NCBI RefSeq assembly: GCF_010093815.1
Contig: NW_022985571.1
Coordinates: 103,731-167,730, forward strand
Length of the DNA: 64,000 nucleotides
Direction: 5' to 3'
Origin: Pseudovirgaria hyperparasitica
Taxonomy: Eukaryota; Ascomycota; Dothideomycetes; Acrospermales; Acrospermaceae
The position numbers and the translations under genes were made by a program. Each line of letters starts with the position of its first letter. Position 1 is the stretch's first letter. The notes beneath the pieces were generated by a model. It was not told the origin of the DNA, did not search any database, and was given only the letters and a program-made list of their open reading frames with translations. Shown here one piece after another: positions 23,871 through 34,900 of this stretch.

Positions 23871-24743
23871 TACTTCAGCCGACTTGGCTTCCTCGGAACA
23901 TCAGCAGATGCAAATATTCAACATTAACGAAAACTCGACTCACGAGCACGCCGGTACCAGTAATAATACACACCAGAAAGCTCCAAGCTTGCGAGCAAGG
24001 ATCTTTGAGCTACCCACCAGAATATCGCAACCACTGTATAGCCTCTTGTCAACGCCGTGGTTTCTCGGCTTCTCTGAGTCGAGCCCGGGATCATCATTTT
24101 GACACATTGAAGTTCGTCCAAAGACTCAAAGATGAAGGATTCTCGGAGGAGCAGGCTGTTGCCATGATGAAAGTGCTCAATGACGTTATCGAGGAAAGGT
24201 ACGGGGCAACACAAGTCTCCGTTATTTTGACTTATGTTAATGATACACACAGCATTCAAAACTTGACTAGAACCATGGTCTTGCGTGAAGATCAAGAACG
24301 AGCAACGTACACCCAGAAGGTCGACTTTGCGAAACTTCGTTCTGAACTCATGACTGCGGACTCTACCGAATCGTCACTCACTCGCGTCTCGCACGAACGT
24401 TTGACGAATGAGCTCACAAAGTTGAATTCGCGCCTTCGTGACGAGATCCAGAGGACTCAAGCGTCTGTCAGACTCGATCTTAACCTTGAAAAAGGCAGAA
24501 TCCGAGAAGAGGCCAATGTTCAAGAGTTGAAGCTCAAAGAAACAGAGACCAGGATCGAGCAAGAGACAGCTCAATTACGTGAGAAGCTTGAGGCTGTAAA
24601 GTTTTCCACCTTGCAGTGGCTCATGTACGCTCCCTGGCTGCGGCCCCTACATGACCGGACACCTTCGCTGATGTTTCTCCAACAGGGGAGTTTGCACCGG
24701 CACAGCAGCTTTGATTCTTGGTGCTTGGCGTCTCTTGATGTAG
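23852..24743 (+). CDS. FMP32: DUF1640/Fmp32-type mitochondrial coiled-coil protein
   Basis: Member of the CCDC90/MCUR1/Fmp32 family: mitochondrial inner-membrane proteins with a long coiled coil and a C-terminal membrane helix. Yeast Fmp32 acts in cytochrome c oxidase assembly; animal MCUR1 is linked to the calcium uniporter. Best model: exons 23852-24198, 24253-24624 and 24686-24743, giving 258 residues. Intron 1 (54 bp, GTACGG...CACAG) is a multiple of three and has no stop, so an unspliced frame reads straight through it; splicing gives IEESIQNLTRTMVLRED. Intron 2 (61 bp, GTACGC...CAACAG) restores the family's ending TLQWLMGVCTGTAALILGAW, the membrane segment. The Arg-rich N terminus fits a presequence. 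The coiled coil spans about residues 145-235. Confidence 0.9.
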
Positions 24744-25675
24744 TAATTAAGTGAGTTACTGAATCAGTCAAGCTACATTTATTCATCCGGAACAACCATT
24801 ACATGGTCTTTGGATATCACTATTTGACGGCTTTCTGTACATGTCAAGCTGGAAGTGAAACGAACCCGGAGTGCACCAACAACATCCGATGAACGTTCAC
24901 GAATGCAAAAGGAATACTCATAGAGGATCTACACAGGCTACAACTAACAATGAAACGTTCGCAACATGTATTGCGACGCTGAACTTCAGATGGGCTGCAC
25001 TATGTAGGAAACGCTGCAAATGGGCTGCTCTCCATAATTCTCAACATAACAGAGTTTGATTGTGAAGTTTCTCTTCCAAACGTGTTTGTTAGACGCATAC
25101 ACCATACATAGGAGCGGACCGCATTAGGTGTGCTTTAGGTACAGAGTGTCTTCTATTAACGGAGTGGCTCTATTGGCGCCTAACGAAGTATGCCAACCCC
25201 TCAACTTCTGTCACGTAGCTTAGCTTCACAGACTGCTGTCTGAGCGCAAGCAGTAAAGAAGGACTAGAGATAGATAGCTGTGATGGGTAAGAGGGAATGA
25301 ACAAAATGATATCGTGGTAGTGATCGCGCGACTTATGCACTCAGTGTAAGACTGTATGCATCCCTAACAAGTTCTATCAAAGCTGAGATTCTTGCCCCTG
25401 CTGTTGCATTGCGTACCCACGCTACAGAGCCGAAAACGTAGTGTCTGAATAACCGTAGAGAACGCAACGTGATCAGGCTAGTTGTTAAACAACGTGGTTC
25501 GCCGCTTCGAGGAGCAGGCGTAGGGGGAGGCGAGAACGTATAGGCAAGTGCGATTTAATATTATTTATTAAAACGAAGCTAGGTCAGTAACGTGTGAGCG
25601 GGTGCAGCCCAGACAGGTGAACAGGCAGCGGCTGGCTGTGTCTTCTGCGGCCTTGCGCCAACCTCGACCTACATT
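24744..25675. other. Intergenic DNA of island 2, no gene seen
   Basis: About 0.93 kb of normal composition with only short chance open frames. No tRNA-like fold, conserved protein or repeat was recognised. It probably holds the 3' UTR of the upstream gene and the distal promoter of the 14-3-3 gene. Confidence 0.55.
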
Positions 25676-25822
25676 ACATTACTACCTACTTGATCCCGTC
25701 TCTCCCAGACAAACACCCACTTCTTGCAACCTCCAACCCACCTACACCACCTGCCTTTGATTCTCCTACACTTGATCAACGACTGTCAACCTCATCCGCC
25801 ACACACAGGACTTTCAACGATC
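25676..25822 (+). promoter_or_regulatory. Pyrimidine-rich leader of the 14-3-3 gene
   Basis: A C/T-rich stretch (CCCGTCTCTCCCAGACAAAC and on) up to the ATG at 25823. This is typical of core promoter and 5' UTR DNA of highly expressed filamentous fungal genes. No TATA box is evident. Confidence 0.45.
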
Positions 25823-27165
25823 ATGACTACCGAAGTAAGTTTTATGGTCTACACAAGCGGGCTCGGTCCCGATCCATTTGATTCCCCTCAATGCTCGACC
25901 CCTCTACAATTCTTTCAAGTCAACCTTGACAGGAAACGATAGCTAACGTAGACACCACGCAGCGCGAAAGGTATCCTATACTTGGTCATATCTCATACGA
26001 AGAGAACCTGGAGACTGAACAAATGACAGCAAGACTTTCCTCGCGCGGCTGTGCGAGCAGGCTGAGCGCTACGATGGTGAGCCAAGCCTCAATGAGCACA
26101 ACATTGGTCATACACTAACGCAAATTTGCTTCAAGAGATGGTTAGCTATATGAAAGTCAGTATTCTTGAACTTGGTCATCTTTTCACGTCAACTAAGTCG
26201 TCTTGCAGGAAGTTGCGAAGCTCGCAAAGGTACATCCAACAGTTGCCTAGTACATCATCTGCGTGCAAGGTAAGCGCAACCATGAAACCAAATCTAACAA
26301 ACTTTCACAACAGACCGACAAAGAACTGAACGTTGATGAACGCAACCTCCTTTCTGTTGCCTACAAGAATGTCGTTGGAACCCGCCGCGCCTCATGGCGT
26401 ATAATCTCCTCAATCGAGCAGAAAGAGGAGTCTAAGGGATCTGACAAGCACGTCGGAACCATTCGTGAATATCGCCAAAAGATTGAGCTTGAGCTCGAGA
26501 ATGTCTGTCAGGATGTCCTCGATGTCCTTGACGAGTCGCTCATTCCTAGAGCTGAATCCGGAGAATCGAAGGTGTTCTACCACAAAATGTATGTCCTGAT
26601 ACCTGTACCCCGCCCTTGAAGACGGAGCTGTGTCAGTACAGTGGTCTTACCGAAAATAAAGGAAGGGTGATTATCACCGATACCTCGCTGAGTTCGCTTC
26701 CGGCGAGAAGCGCAAGGTCGCTGCCACCGCTGCCCACGAGGCTTATAAGGTATGTTTAATCTTTCAACTTACAGTGAATCATAATTCTGACTCTGAGTTT
26801 AGAACGCCACCGACGTTGCTCAAACTGAGCTTACTCCTACCCATCCTATTAGACTCGGCCTTGCGCTCAACTTCTCTGTCTTCTACTACGAAATCCTCAA
26901 CTCTCCGGATCGCGCGTGCCATCTGGCCAAGTCTGCTTTCGATGATGCGATCGCGGAGCTCGACTCTCTATCGGAAGAGTCCTACCGTGATAGCACACTG
27001 ATCATGCAACTCCTCCGTGACAACTTAACCCTTTGGACATCGTCAGATGGTGCCGAAGGCGAGGGTGCTGTTGATGCTGCGAAGACAACCGAGGGGAAAA
27101 GTGAGGAGACCAAGGAAGCCCCCGAGAGCGCGGAAGGTGCTCCAGCTCCAGCTGCTGCTTCGTAG
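25823..27165 (+). CDS. BMH1: 14-3-3 family protein, eight exons
   Basis: A phosphoserine/threonine-binding dimeric adaptor of signalling and cell-cycle control. Exons: 25823-25834, 25963-25970, 26030-26076, 26136-26155, 26209-26229, 26314-26588, 26662-26749 and 26803-27165. They total 834 nt, or 277 residues. All seven introns are GT-AG and 53-128 bp. The spliced protein starts [20 protein letters not shown] and contains the family signature [13 protein letters not shown] with the RRASWRI helix. It also has [18 protein letters not shown], the second signature [20 protein letters not shown] and an acidic, Ala-rich tail. Residues of the binding groove (Lys, Arg and Arg-Tyr in the usual places) are present. 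The short insertion [12 protein letters not shown], in place of the common GxELTVDER, follows from the splice sites chosen. Exon 2 is only 8 nt. BMH1 is the yeast name; yeast has two paralogues. Confidence 0.95.
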
Positions 27166-27622
27166 ATTCATCCAATGAGACGGCGCAGCTCAGTATTTGC
27201 ACCAGCATGTCATTCGGAGACCTCGCCGGGGCTGCATCCGGAGTGGACGATCGATGCTTTGTATGTCCCTTCGCTCACTAGCAGGTTGGATGGAGTTGTC
27301 TCTTCATTGAAAACCGATACACTATATGAGCGATATCGAAAATTACTCAATCCCTGCCCAATGAGATCATGCCTTCTCCGTTACTTCCCGGATCAAATTT
27401 TCCTTATAAATTCTACTTTGAGAATGGCTCTGCCATAGGATGAGTTCGACTGTCAGGGTCACGTGTCTCGCCTGTACTTTGTTTTTCTTTAATTAATAGC
27501 GACAACGGCGTGTTTATAGGATAATATTCCACAGCTTGCAGCGGTCACTGACAGGAGGAAAGGCCGTCATTGGCATCCACAAATATCCTGATTACCTGTG
27601 CTTGCCTTAAGTTGATATCCCT
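27166..27622. other. 3' flank of the 14-3-3 gene
   Basis: Normal-composition DNA with the 3' UTR. An 87-codon open frame at 27175-27438 has no recognisable protein and is treated as chance. Confidence 0.6.
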
Positions 27623-27664
27623 ACTAATAAGCTAACCCCCTAATGAACCATGTGATTTAAGTAC
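27623..27664 (+). repeat. Island-edge motif, copy 2
   Basis: ACTAATAAGCTAACCCCCTA, then ATTTAAGTACG. This is the least RIP-changed of the three copies. It lies exactly where island 2 turns AT-rich and reads outward. Confidence 0.65.
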
Positions 27665-27976
27665 GTGTCTATATATATACTTAATCTTTAATCTTAAAAT
27701 ACTTAATAACTATACCTTCTATATCTTCCTATAATACTATATTTAGAAGATAATCTCTTAATAGTTATTTACTATTACTATTATTATATCTATATATAAA
27801 TCTAGACTATTACTATTATCTATAGTAATCTATACTCTACTCTTTAAAAATATACTAAGAGATAATAAGACTTATACTAAGTAGCTAATTATTATCTTTA
27901 AATACTATCTTTTTAATAAGAGAAAAATCTATAAAATTAGATAATCTACTTAGATTAGATATAGATAGCTCTTATT
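27665..27976. repeat. RIP-degraded AT-rich DNA
   Basis: About 310 bp, no gene or family recognised. It is probably the body of whatever repeat begins with the island-edge motif. Confidence 0.4.
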
Positions 27977-28052
27977 AAGATTATTAATAGTTTAAATCTA
28001 AGATAGTTATAAAGTATATATTTTCTAAATATAACTATAGTTAGTTACTAAA
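27977..28052. repeat. Remnant of the 37.8/47.3-kb LTR
   Basis: About 75 bp similar to the first half of the long terminal repeat at 47307-47456 (TATTAAGATTATTAATA and onward). It is a degraded, partial fossil. Confidence 0.6.
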
Positions 28053-28151
28053 AAAAAACTTCTTTATACTCTAAGAGACTAAACTAGTTAATTTAGGGTA
28101 ATATAGTAATCTATATATATTAATTAATAGAGTATACTAAGTATAATAACC

Positions 28152-28182
<31 letters not shown>

Positions 28183-28205
28183 GTATATAGAATATAATAA
28201 TACTA
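28053..28205 (+). mobile_element. Isolated LINE 5' terminus, plus strand
   Basis: About 150 bp collinear with the first 150 bp of L4 (50685-50840), starting with AACTTCTT and the GACTAAACTAGTTAATT block. It is cut off where an opposite-strand LINE 3' tail begins. Confidence 0.75.
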
Positions 28206-28330
28206 ATATATAATAATAATAATAATATTATATAACTAGGTAGAGTAGTTTACTCTATAGATATATATCTTCTTTAGTCTAAGCTATTATATAAGAAGAA
28301 ACCTCTATAAAAGAAAAAACTTCCTTCTCT
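28206..28330 (-). mobile_element. LINE 3'-terminal stub
   Basis: Tail plus the last ~110 bp of the LINE 3' UTR, minus strand. It ends at CTCTCTATAACTAT, where a second LINE tail begins. This is a LINE-into-LINE insertion at a 3' UTR site. Confidence 0.75.
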
Positions 28331-29289
28331 CTATAACTATAATAATAATATTATTATTATTATATAACTAGATAGAGTAGTCTACTCTATAGATATATAC
28401 CTTCTCTAGTCTAAGCTATTATATAAGAAGAAACCTCTATAAAAGAAAAACTCCCTTCTCTCTATAACTATATCTTATTAAGTCTTTATATTATCTTAAG
28501 TATATAGCTATTAGAAATACCTATAGACCTATAATCTATAGTACTATTATTTTATCCTTAGATAATATATATAGAGTATAGAGGTTATTAGTTAAGGGTT
28601 ACCCTTAACTAATAATTAGAGTTCTTCTAGGGTTCTTCTAGTATATACTAGGGTCTATCTAGTATATATTTAGTTTCTTCTAATATATATATCTAGATCT
28701 ATTAGTACTAAGGGAGTAGAAAATATATAAGTATCTATCTAGTAATCTTCTTAGAGTACTTATTAAGCTAATATATAATATTAGAGATTCTTATTATATA
28801 GATAAGTAATTATCTTTATATATAGAGGTCTAGGTATATTATAAGATAATATTATATTATATCTCTTTAGCTATATATTTTATACTATAGAGATATATCT
28901 AGAATATCTCTCTAATATAGATAGTATAGAAGTTCTATAGCTTCTATTTAGACTTAGAGAAGAATAGATATCTAGGCTTTTATAAGCCCTTTATATATCT
29001 ATTTACTTAGTTCCTTCTATAGTTCTTAAATCTATTCTAGATATCTATTCTATTAGAATATCTAATAGATTTAAAGAGCTTCTCTCTATCTATTCTAGAT
29101 CTATAACTATATAGTCTATATAAGCTTCTAAGGATTCTACTAGTCTAGAGAGATATCTAGATTATCTTTAATCTCTTATATAATCTAACTTAAGTCTATC
29201 TCTATTAGATACTTATACTATATATAAGTCTAGTCTATATATAGAAGTACTTAATAGTAGATACTAACTTATATATATAGCGTGGTAAA
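28331..29289 (-). mobile_element. LINE 3' portion
   Basis: Minus-strand 3' end of the LINE family with (AATAAT) tail, 3' UTR palindrome at 28585-28615 and the C-terminal part of ORF2, heavily degraded. It stops where the LTR at 29290 starts. Confidence 0.85.
28585..28615. repeat. Palindrome in LINE 3' UTR
   Basis: TTATTAGTTAAGGG, loop TTA, exact reverse complement. It is preserved although the rest of this copy is heavily mutated. Confidence 0.95.
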
Positions 29290-29530
29290 TATAAGGATTA
29301 TAGACCTAGGATAGTAGTCTAATAGATTATAGAAGGATTTAGAAATATATTTAAAAGAGTAGTCTACTCTTATAATAAGGTTAATTCCTAAAGAGTAGAA
29401 ATTAAGTATATATAGTCTACTTATATAGTACCCTTACTTAATCTAGCTAACTTAATCTAGATTTATCTATTATAAGACTATACTAGACTATAGAGGTCTA
29501 GTTAAGTCTATTCTAGTATTAGTTCTAATA
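29290..29530 (-). repeat. G1 LTR, left (3' LTR)
   Basis: 241 bp, about 93% identical by hand alignment to 37058-37298. Confidence 0.9.
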
Positions 29531-31990
29531 ATATTCTTCTTCTTTTTATACTTCGCCCTAAAGTACTTAACTATATATAGATCTATAATTCTATAAGTAT
29601 TATATTTATATATATATCTAATTAAACCTATATAATATTATTAATAGCCTTTGTGTTAGTAAACTTAAAATCTTAATTTACTTTTATTAGCTTATATACG
29701 CGCTTATCTCTTACTTTCTAGCTATTACCTTAGAGGTAGCTCTATAGGTTATATAACTACTATATTAACTAAACTTATATTTAACTCTCTTATTCTAAAT
29801 TTTCTTCTTTAGTATATCTATCTTACTCTTAAGATAAGTTATTAATTTATATATTATCTCCTTTAGTTTAGATTCGTTTAGATCTAGAGTAATCTATTCT
29901 TATTAGAACTAGTTCTATATAATCTATTAAAATTATTATAGTTACTAATTTAGCTTTCTTAATTACTCTTAAGACTAAACGAGTATTCTATTCTTAGATC
30001 TCTAGCTAATATATATATATAGATATCTAATACTAGTTCTATTTCTAAGTCTATCTTCTTCTCTTATAAGACTTACTCTAAAGAAATTACCTCTATTCTA
30101 GCTATACTAGCTAAAAAGTCTACTTATTATAGTAGTATAAAGATATACTCTAAGTTAGAGAAGAACATAGCTAAGACTACTACTACTATTATTACTACTA
30201 AGATAGCTATTAGTTACTCTAATCTAGATAATTCTAATACTAGTATTATAGAAGAAGTAGCTATAAAGTCTACTTATACTTTCTTATACTATCTATCTAC
30301 TCTATCTTCTTTAGAGAATAAAGAAGATCTTATTATAGATAATAATTAAGAGTTTATACTCTTACTACTCTACTCTAAATACTATTTCTCTTTTTAGTCT
30401 AATATAGACTAACTTAATTATTCTAGATTCCTTTAGAATCTTATTATTTACTCTAAGTCTAGCTCTACTAATAATAAGATCTAGGTTACTAAAGATACTA
30501 AATATAGTTATAGTTTATACTATAGAAAAATAGTAAACTATAGTTTAATATACTATAAGTATATTAAGACTTATATAACTAGCTCTAAATATCTCTTTTA
30601 CTCTAACTCTAGTACTAGTTATTATTCTACTAACTCTAATAGTTCTATATACTCTATCTTTACTCTATCTATCTACTACTACTACTATACTATTCTTAGT
30701 AAAGTTTATCTTTAGATAAGTCTATTAGACTATTTTAGTCTAGAGTAATCTAAAGTTATCTATACTAATATATTTTTAGATTTCTATTTATATATAAGAT
30801 ATATATAATAATCTTTATATCTATAAGACTCTTAGTAGTTCTAGTAGTTATCTAGTCTTTATATATAGAGAGTTTAGAAAATACTATAAGCTCTTTCTAG
30901 AGATTATTAAAGTATAAGTTTAGAAACTATTAATTACTCTTAATCTTAGCTTATAATTTTTAGTTACTATAAGATTTCTAGTACTTAGACTATCTATTCT
31001 AAAGAGTTAGTTTTAGCTACTAAGACTATAGAAGAGATTTAGTATATCTCTTTTTATCTAACTTATACTACTAATAGATCTTATAAGAGATCTACTAGTT
31101 CTCTCTCTAAGTTACCTTATAAGAGAGTATATATTCTATTCTAGATTATTCTAGATTATATTAGCTAACTTTAGATCTAGTTACTCTAGTCTAGTATATA
31201 GTTCTTCTTCTACTAGACTCTAGTTAATTAGATAGCTAGTATCTAATCTCTACTACTATATTATCTTTTTAGATTAGTTAGTTTACTCTAAAAAGAAGAA
31301 TAAAATAAAGGAATAGCTCTATAGGTCTATATACTAGTGTTTCTATATAGTATATTATAGCTCTATCTATCTAGTTTCTATCTATTTTAGTCTTTTTTAG
31401 ACCGTTTAGATATCTACTTACTAGTTTTCTAGTAATTTAATTCTTAATTTAATAATATTATATATACTCTTATTTATTCTATAACTATTAAATTCTAGAT
31501 TCTAATTTACTTTAAGTTACTTAAGTTTAGATAATATATATAAATTAGTTTATCTCTCTAAATTATATTAGAGTATCTAAACTAGTAGTCTAGTAGTTAT
31601 TAGTTTAGGTACTCTAACTTTTTATATTATATATTATATATTTAATTCTATTAGAAGGTATCTTTTTAAGTTCTTAGTTCTATATTTTTCTTATATATAA
31701 TAGTCTATATTAGTCTATTCTAGACTTTTCTATATTATTCTATTATAATATATTATATTATATATCTATAATAGTTATTTATATTTTCTTCATATTTAGT
31801 AACTATATATTACTTAAACTATAGGCCTACCCTATAGAGTTTTCCTAGTATATATTTAAGATTTATAATTTAATACTTTATTCTCTATAGTATTCTTTTT
31901 CTTTTTATAATAGCTCTAATAGTACTAGGTTTATAGTAGTAATATATTATTCTATAACCTCTATTTATATATAGATATCACGGTACTTAA
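29531..31990. repeat. Unclassified segment within G1
   Basis: Lies between the G1 left LTR and its integrase-like region. Its plus strand (about 29.85-31.45 kb) reads more like decayed protein, Ser/Leu/Tyr-rich, than its minus strand, opposite to G1. The part 31310-31990 resembles repeat R2 (21290-21430 and 23220-23720). It is probably a second fossil inserted in G1, broken in many places. Family unknown. Confidence 0.45.
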
Positions 31991-34900
31991 GATATATACT
32001 ATAGGTTTCTAGATATTCTTATTCTTAGTATAGTTCTTCTAATAGATTTAATACTTCTAGATACTATTCTTATTAAGTCTATAATTAATAATATAGTCTA
32101 CTTTATATATATCTAGTCTATCTTAGAGTATAATAGAATATAACTATATATTTATATAATTATATATATTAGATTAAAACCTTTCGAGTAATAAGATATA
32201 GAATATATTATAGACTTTTATATTATTTTCTAGGTTAAGCTTATAGACTCTTAGACTAATATAATATTTAATTTAGAAGAGACTAGGTATTTTATAATTA
32301 AGCTTTTTATTTACTTATAATATTTATATATTATAGATATTAAGAAGAACTTTATCTTTCTTCTTATATATTTAATCTTTAACTAATCTATTATAGTACT
32401 TTATATATAACTTATTTACTTACTAGATTATTATATAATAGTTATATATAGCTTTAAAGATTTTAATTACTAGTTTCTATATATATATATATTAATATCT
32501 ATTATTTAGTTAAACTAGATCATATAAGGTTTAAAATCTATTCTTAGACTATATTTTAGGTTCGCCTAGAAGAGTATAACGTCTATTATACTATAATAAC
32601 TATTATTATAAGTAAATTCTACTATACTTAGTAGAGAGGCCTAGTTATCTTATTTAAAATTTTAGAATATATAAAGGTAGACCTTAAGTATTTAGTTCTA
32701 TTACTCTATCTAACTATCTATTTATAGATAGAATACTATTAATATATTTCTATTTATACTAGCTATTTTATAGAATAACATCTAGAATTTAGATATAAAT
32801 ATACTTCCTTAGTCTATAATAATTCTTTTTAGTATATTATAGACCTTAATAATCTTATTCTAGAGTACTTATACTAGTTCTTTTAATATAATTATCTTCT
32901 ATATAGAGATATACCTAGATATCTTTATAAGCCTATCTATAATAATAAGAATTAAATTATAACTTATTCTAAGTATCTTACTTAGAGATAAGTTAACTAT
33001 AAAATCTATAATAATATCTTTCTATATAAAGAGGGGGACTAGTAGAGACTATAAATTCCTATATAGCTTATATCTAGATACCTTTATTCTTTAATAAATC
33101 AGATAAGTAGCTATCTATTCTTTAATATACTTAGATATATCTTTCTAAAAATAGTACTAACAAATCAAGCTTAGGGTATATATATACCCAAAATATTCTA
33201 CTAGATTAGTATTATAGTATTAGCTAACTATAGTAAATTATATATTATCTATTAGTATATAGTACTTTCTATTATAGTAGAGTAAGCTATCTATAAAGGT
33301 CTACTTATAGTCTACTTTAGTCTATAATAATCTATCTTACTATATTTTATATAACTTTAAAACTATTAGATCTATCTTTTATAGATCTATAATTAACTAG
33401 ATAAGGTCTACTTAATATATCTACTAGGTACTATCGCCCTCTCTAATAGTGCTAATAAATAGCTTACTAGAGACTATAGTACCGTGTCTTTAGTTACCGG
33501 CTTCGGTCTTATAAATTTAATTACTAGTATTAATATTAGTATCTTACTAATTATTAGATAACTTATTATCTAGCCTTATCCTTAAGAGTTAGGTCTATAG
33601 CTACTCTAGAACCCTATAGCTACTATAATTCTAGGCAACTTCTTTATAGTTAGGTCTTCTTAATATTCTATTAGCTAGATTTATACTTCTAGATTAATAG
33701 TAGATTATAAAGTAGAAATTTATAAGCTACTTAGTCTATTAAATCTATTAATAATTTAAAACTATTATACTTATAAACCTCTTTAAGTTATAGTAATTAG
33801 TTAGTAACTTAATATTATATATAGTACCTTTAAGATAATATCGCTACTACTTAAATAACTCTTCTATTACTAGTAGCTCTTAGTTATAAATAGTATATCT
33901 AGTCTTAACGTTAGCTATCTTATATAGGAAGAATATAACTAGATACTATTAGATCTTTTTAGACTCTATTAGTCTAGACTAGAAGAGTATATCTAAGATT
34001 ATAAATTCTAATATATTAGTTTTAACACAAATAGATTTAGTTAGATTAAAGTATACTAGTAATAGAGTAGTTATAAATACCTCTTTAATCTTCTTAAAGG
34101 ATATTCTTTTAACCTCTATTAATTTAATAGATTATAACTTAATATTATACTATTTCTATCTATTACGGACCATAATAGATAAATTAGTAGTAGTAGTATA
34201 TATATTAAGTAGTGCGGCTAGATAGAAGAAGTATTTAATAAATTTTTAATAGTAGTTAGCAAAGCTAATAAAGATATATATATCTTAAATAGATTTTAGT
34301 TTAGGCTATTCCACGATAGTAGTAACCCTATCTCTCTCTATAGTTATACCTTAGTTAGTAATAATAAAGCTAAGAAAGTTAATATAGTTCTAATGGAACT
34401 TATATTTAGATAGCTTAATATATAGCTTATACTTTTCTAGTCTATCTAGAACTATATATATATACTAGATATACTTCTCCTTATTATCTAAGAAGATAAG
34501 AATATTATCTAGGTATATAATATATATCGTATTAAGTAGGCCTACTAGCGTATTATTAATATACGCTTAGAAGATACCTAGCGCGTTAGTTAGTCTAAAA
34601 GGGACTATAGTATACTTAAAGTATCTATAACGGGTTCTAAAAGCTATTTTCTATTTATCGCCCTCCTTAATATAAAGGCGATAGTAGATATTATATAGAT
34701 TAAGCTTAGTAAAGATCTTTATATATTCTAGTCTATTAATAGACTTAAAGATAAGAGGTAGTAGATAATAATTCTTTTATATAATATTATTTAGACTATA
34801 GTAGTTAATATATAGATAGAGGCTTCTATCCTTCTTCTTTATAAAGAGGATTAGAGCTCTAGCTAGAGATATACTAGGTCTAATCTATTTTTATATAAGG

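Noticed and set aside
24571-24795. Minus-strand frames over the Fmp32-type gene
   Set aside because: Shadows; the plus strand has the conserved protein with correct splice sites.
24744-25675. Possible tRNA or small RNA genes between the island 2 genes
   Set aside because: No acceptor/anticodon arms or B-box-like sequence could be found by eye.
27175-27438. 87-codon frame after the 14-3-3 stop
   Set aside because: No similarity to known proteins, lies in the 3' UTR and has no promoter-like DNA of its own.
27623-27664. CTAACCCCCTAA as a relic telomere repeat
   Set aside because: Only one imperfect unit, and the flanking bases recur in the two other copies, which fits a transposon end better.
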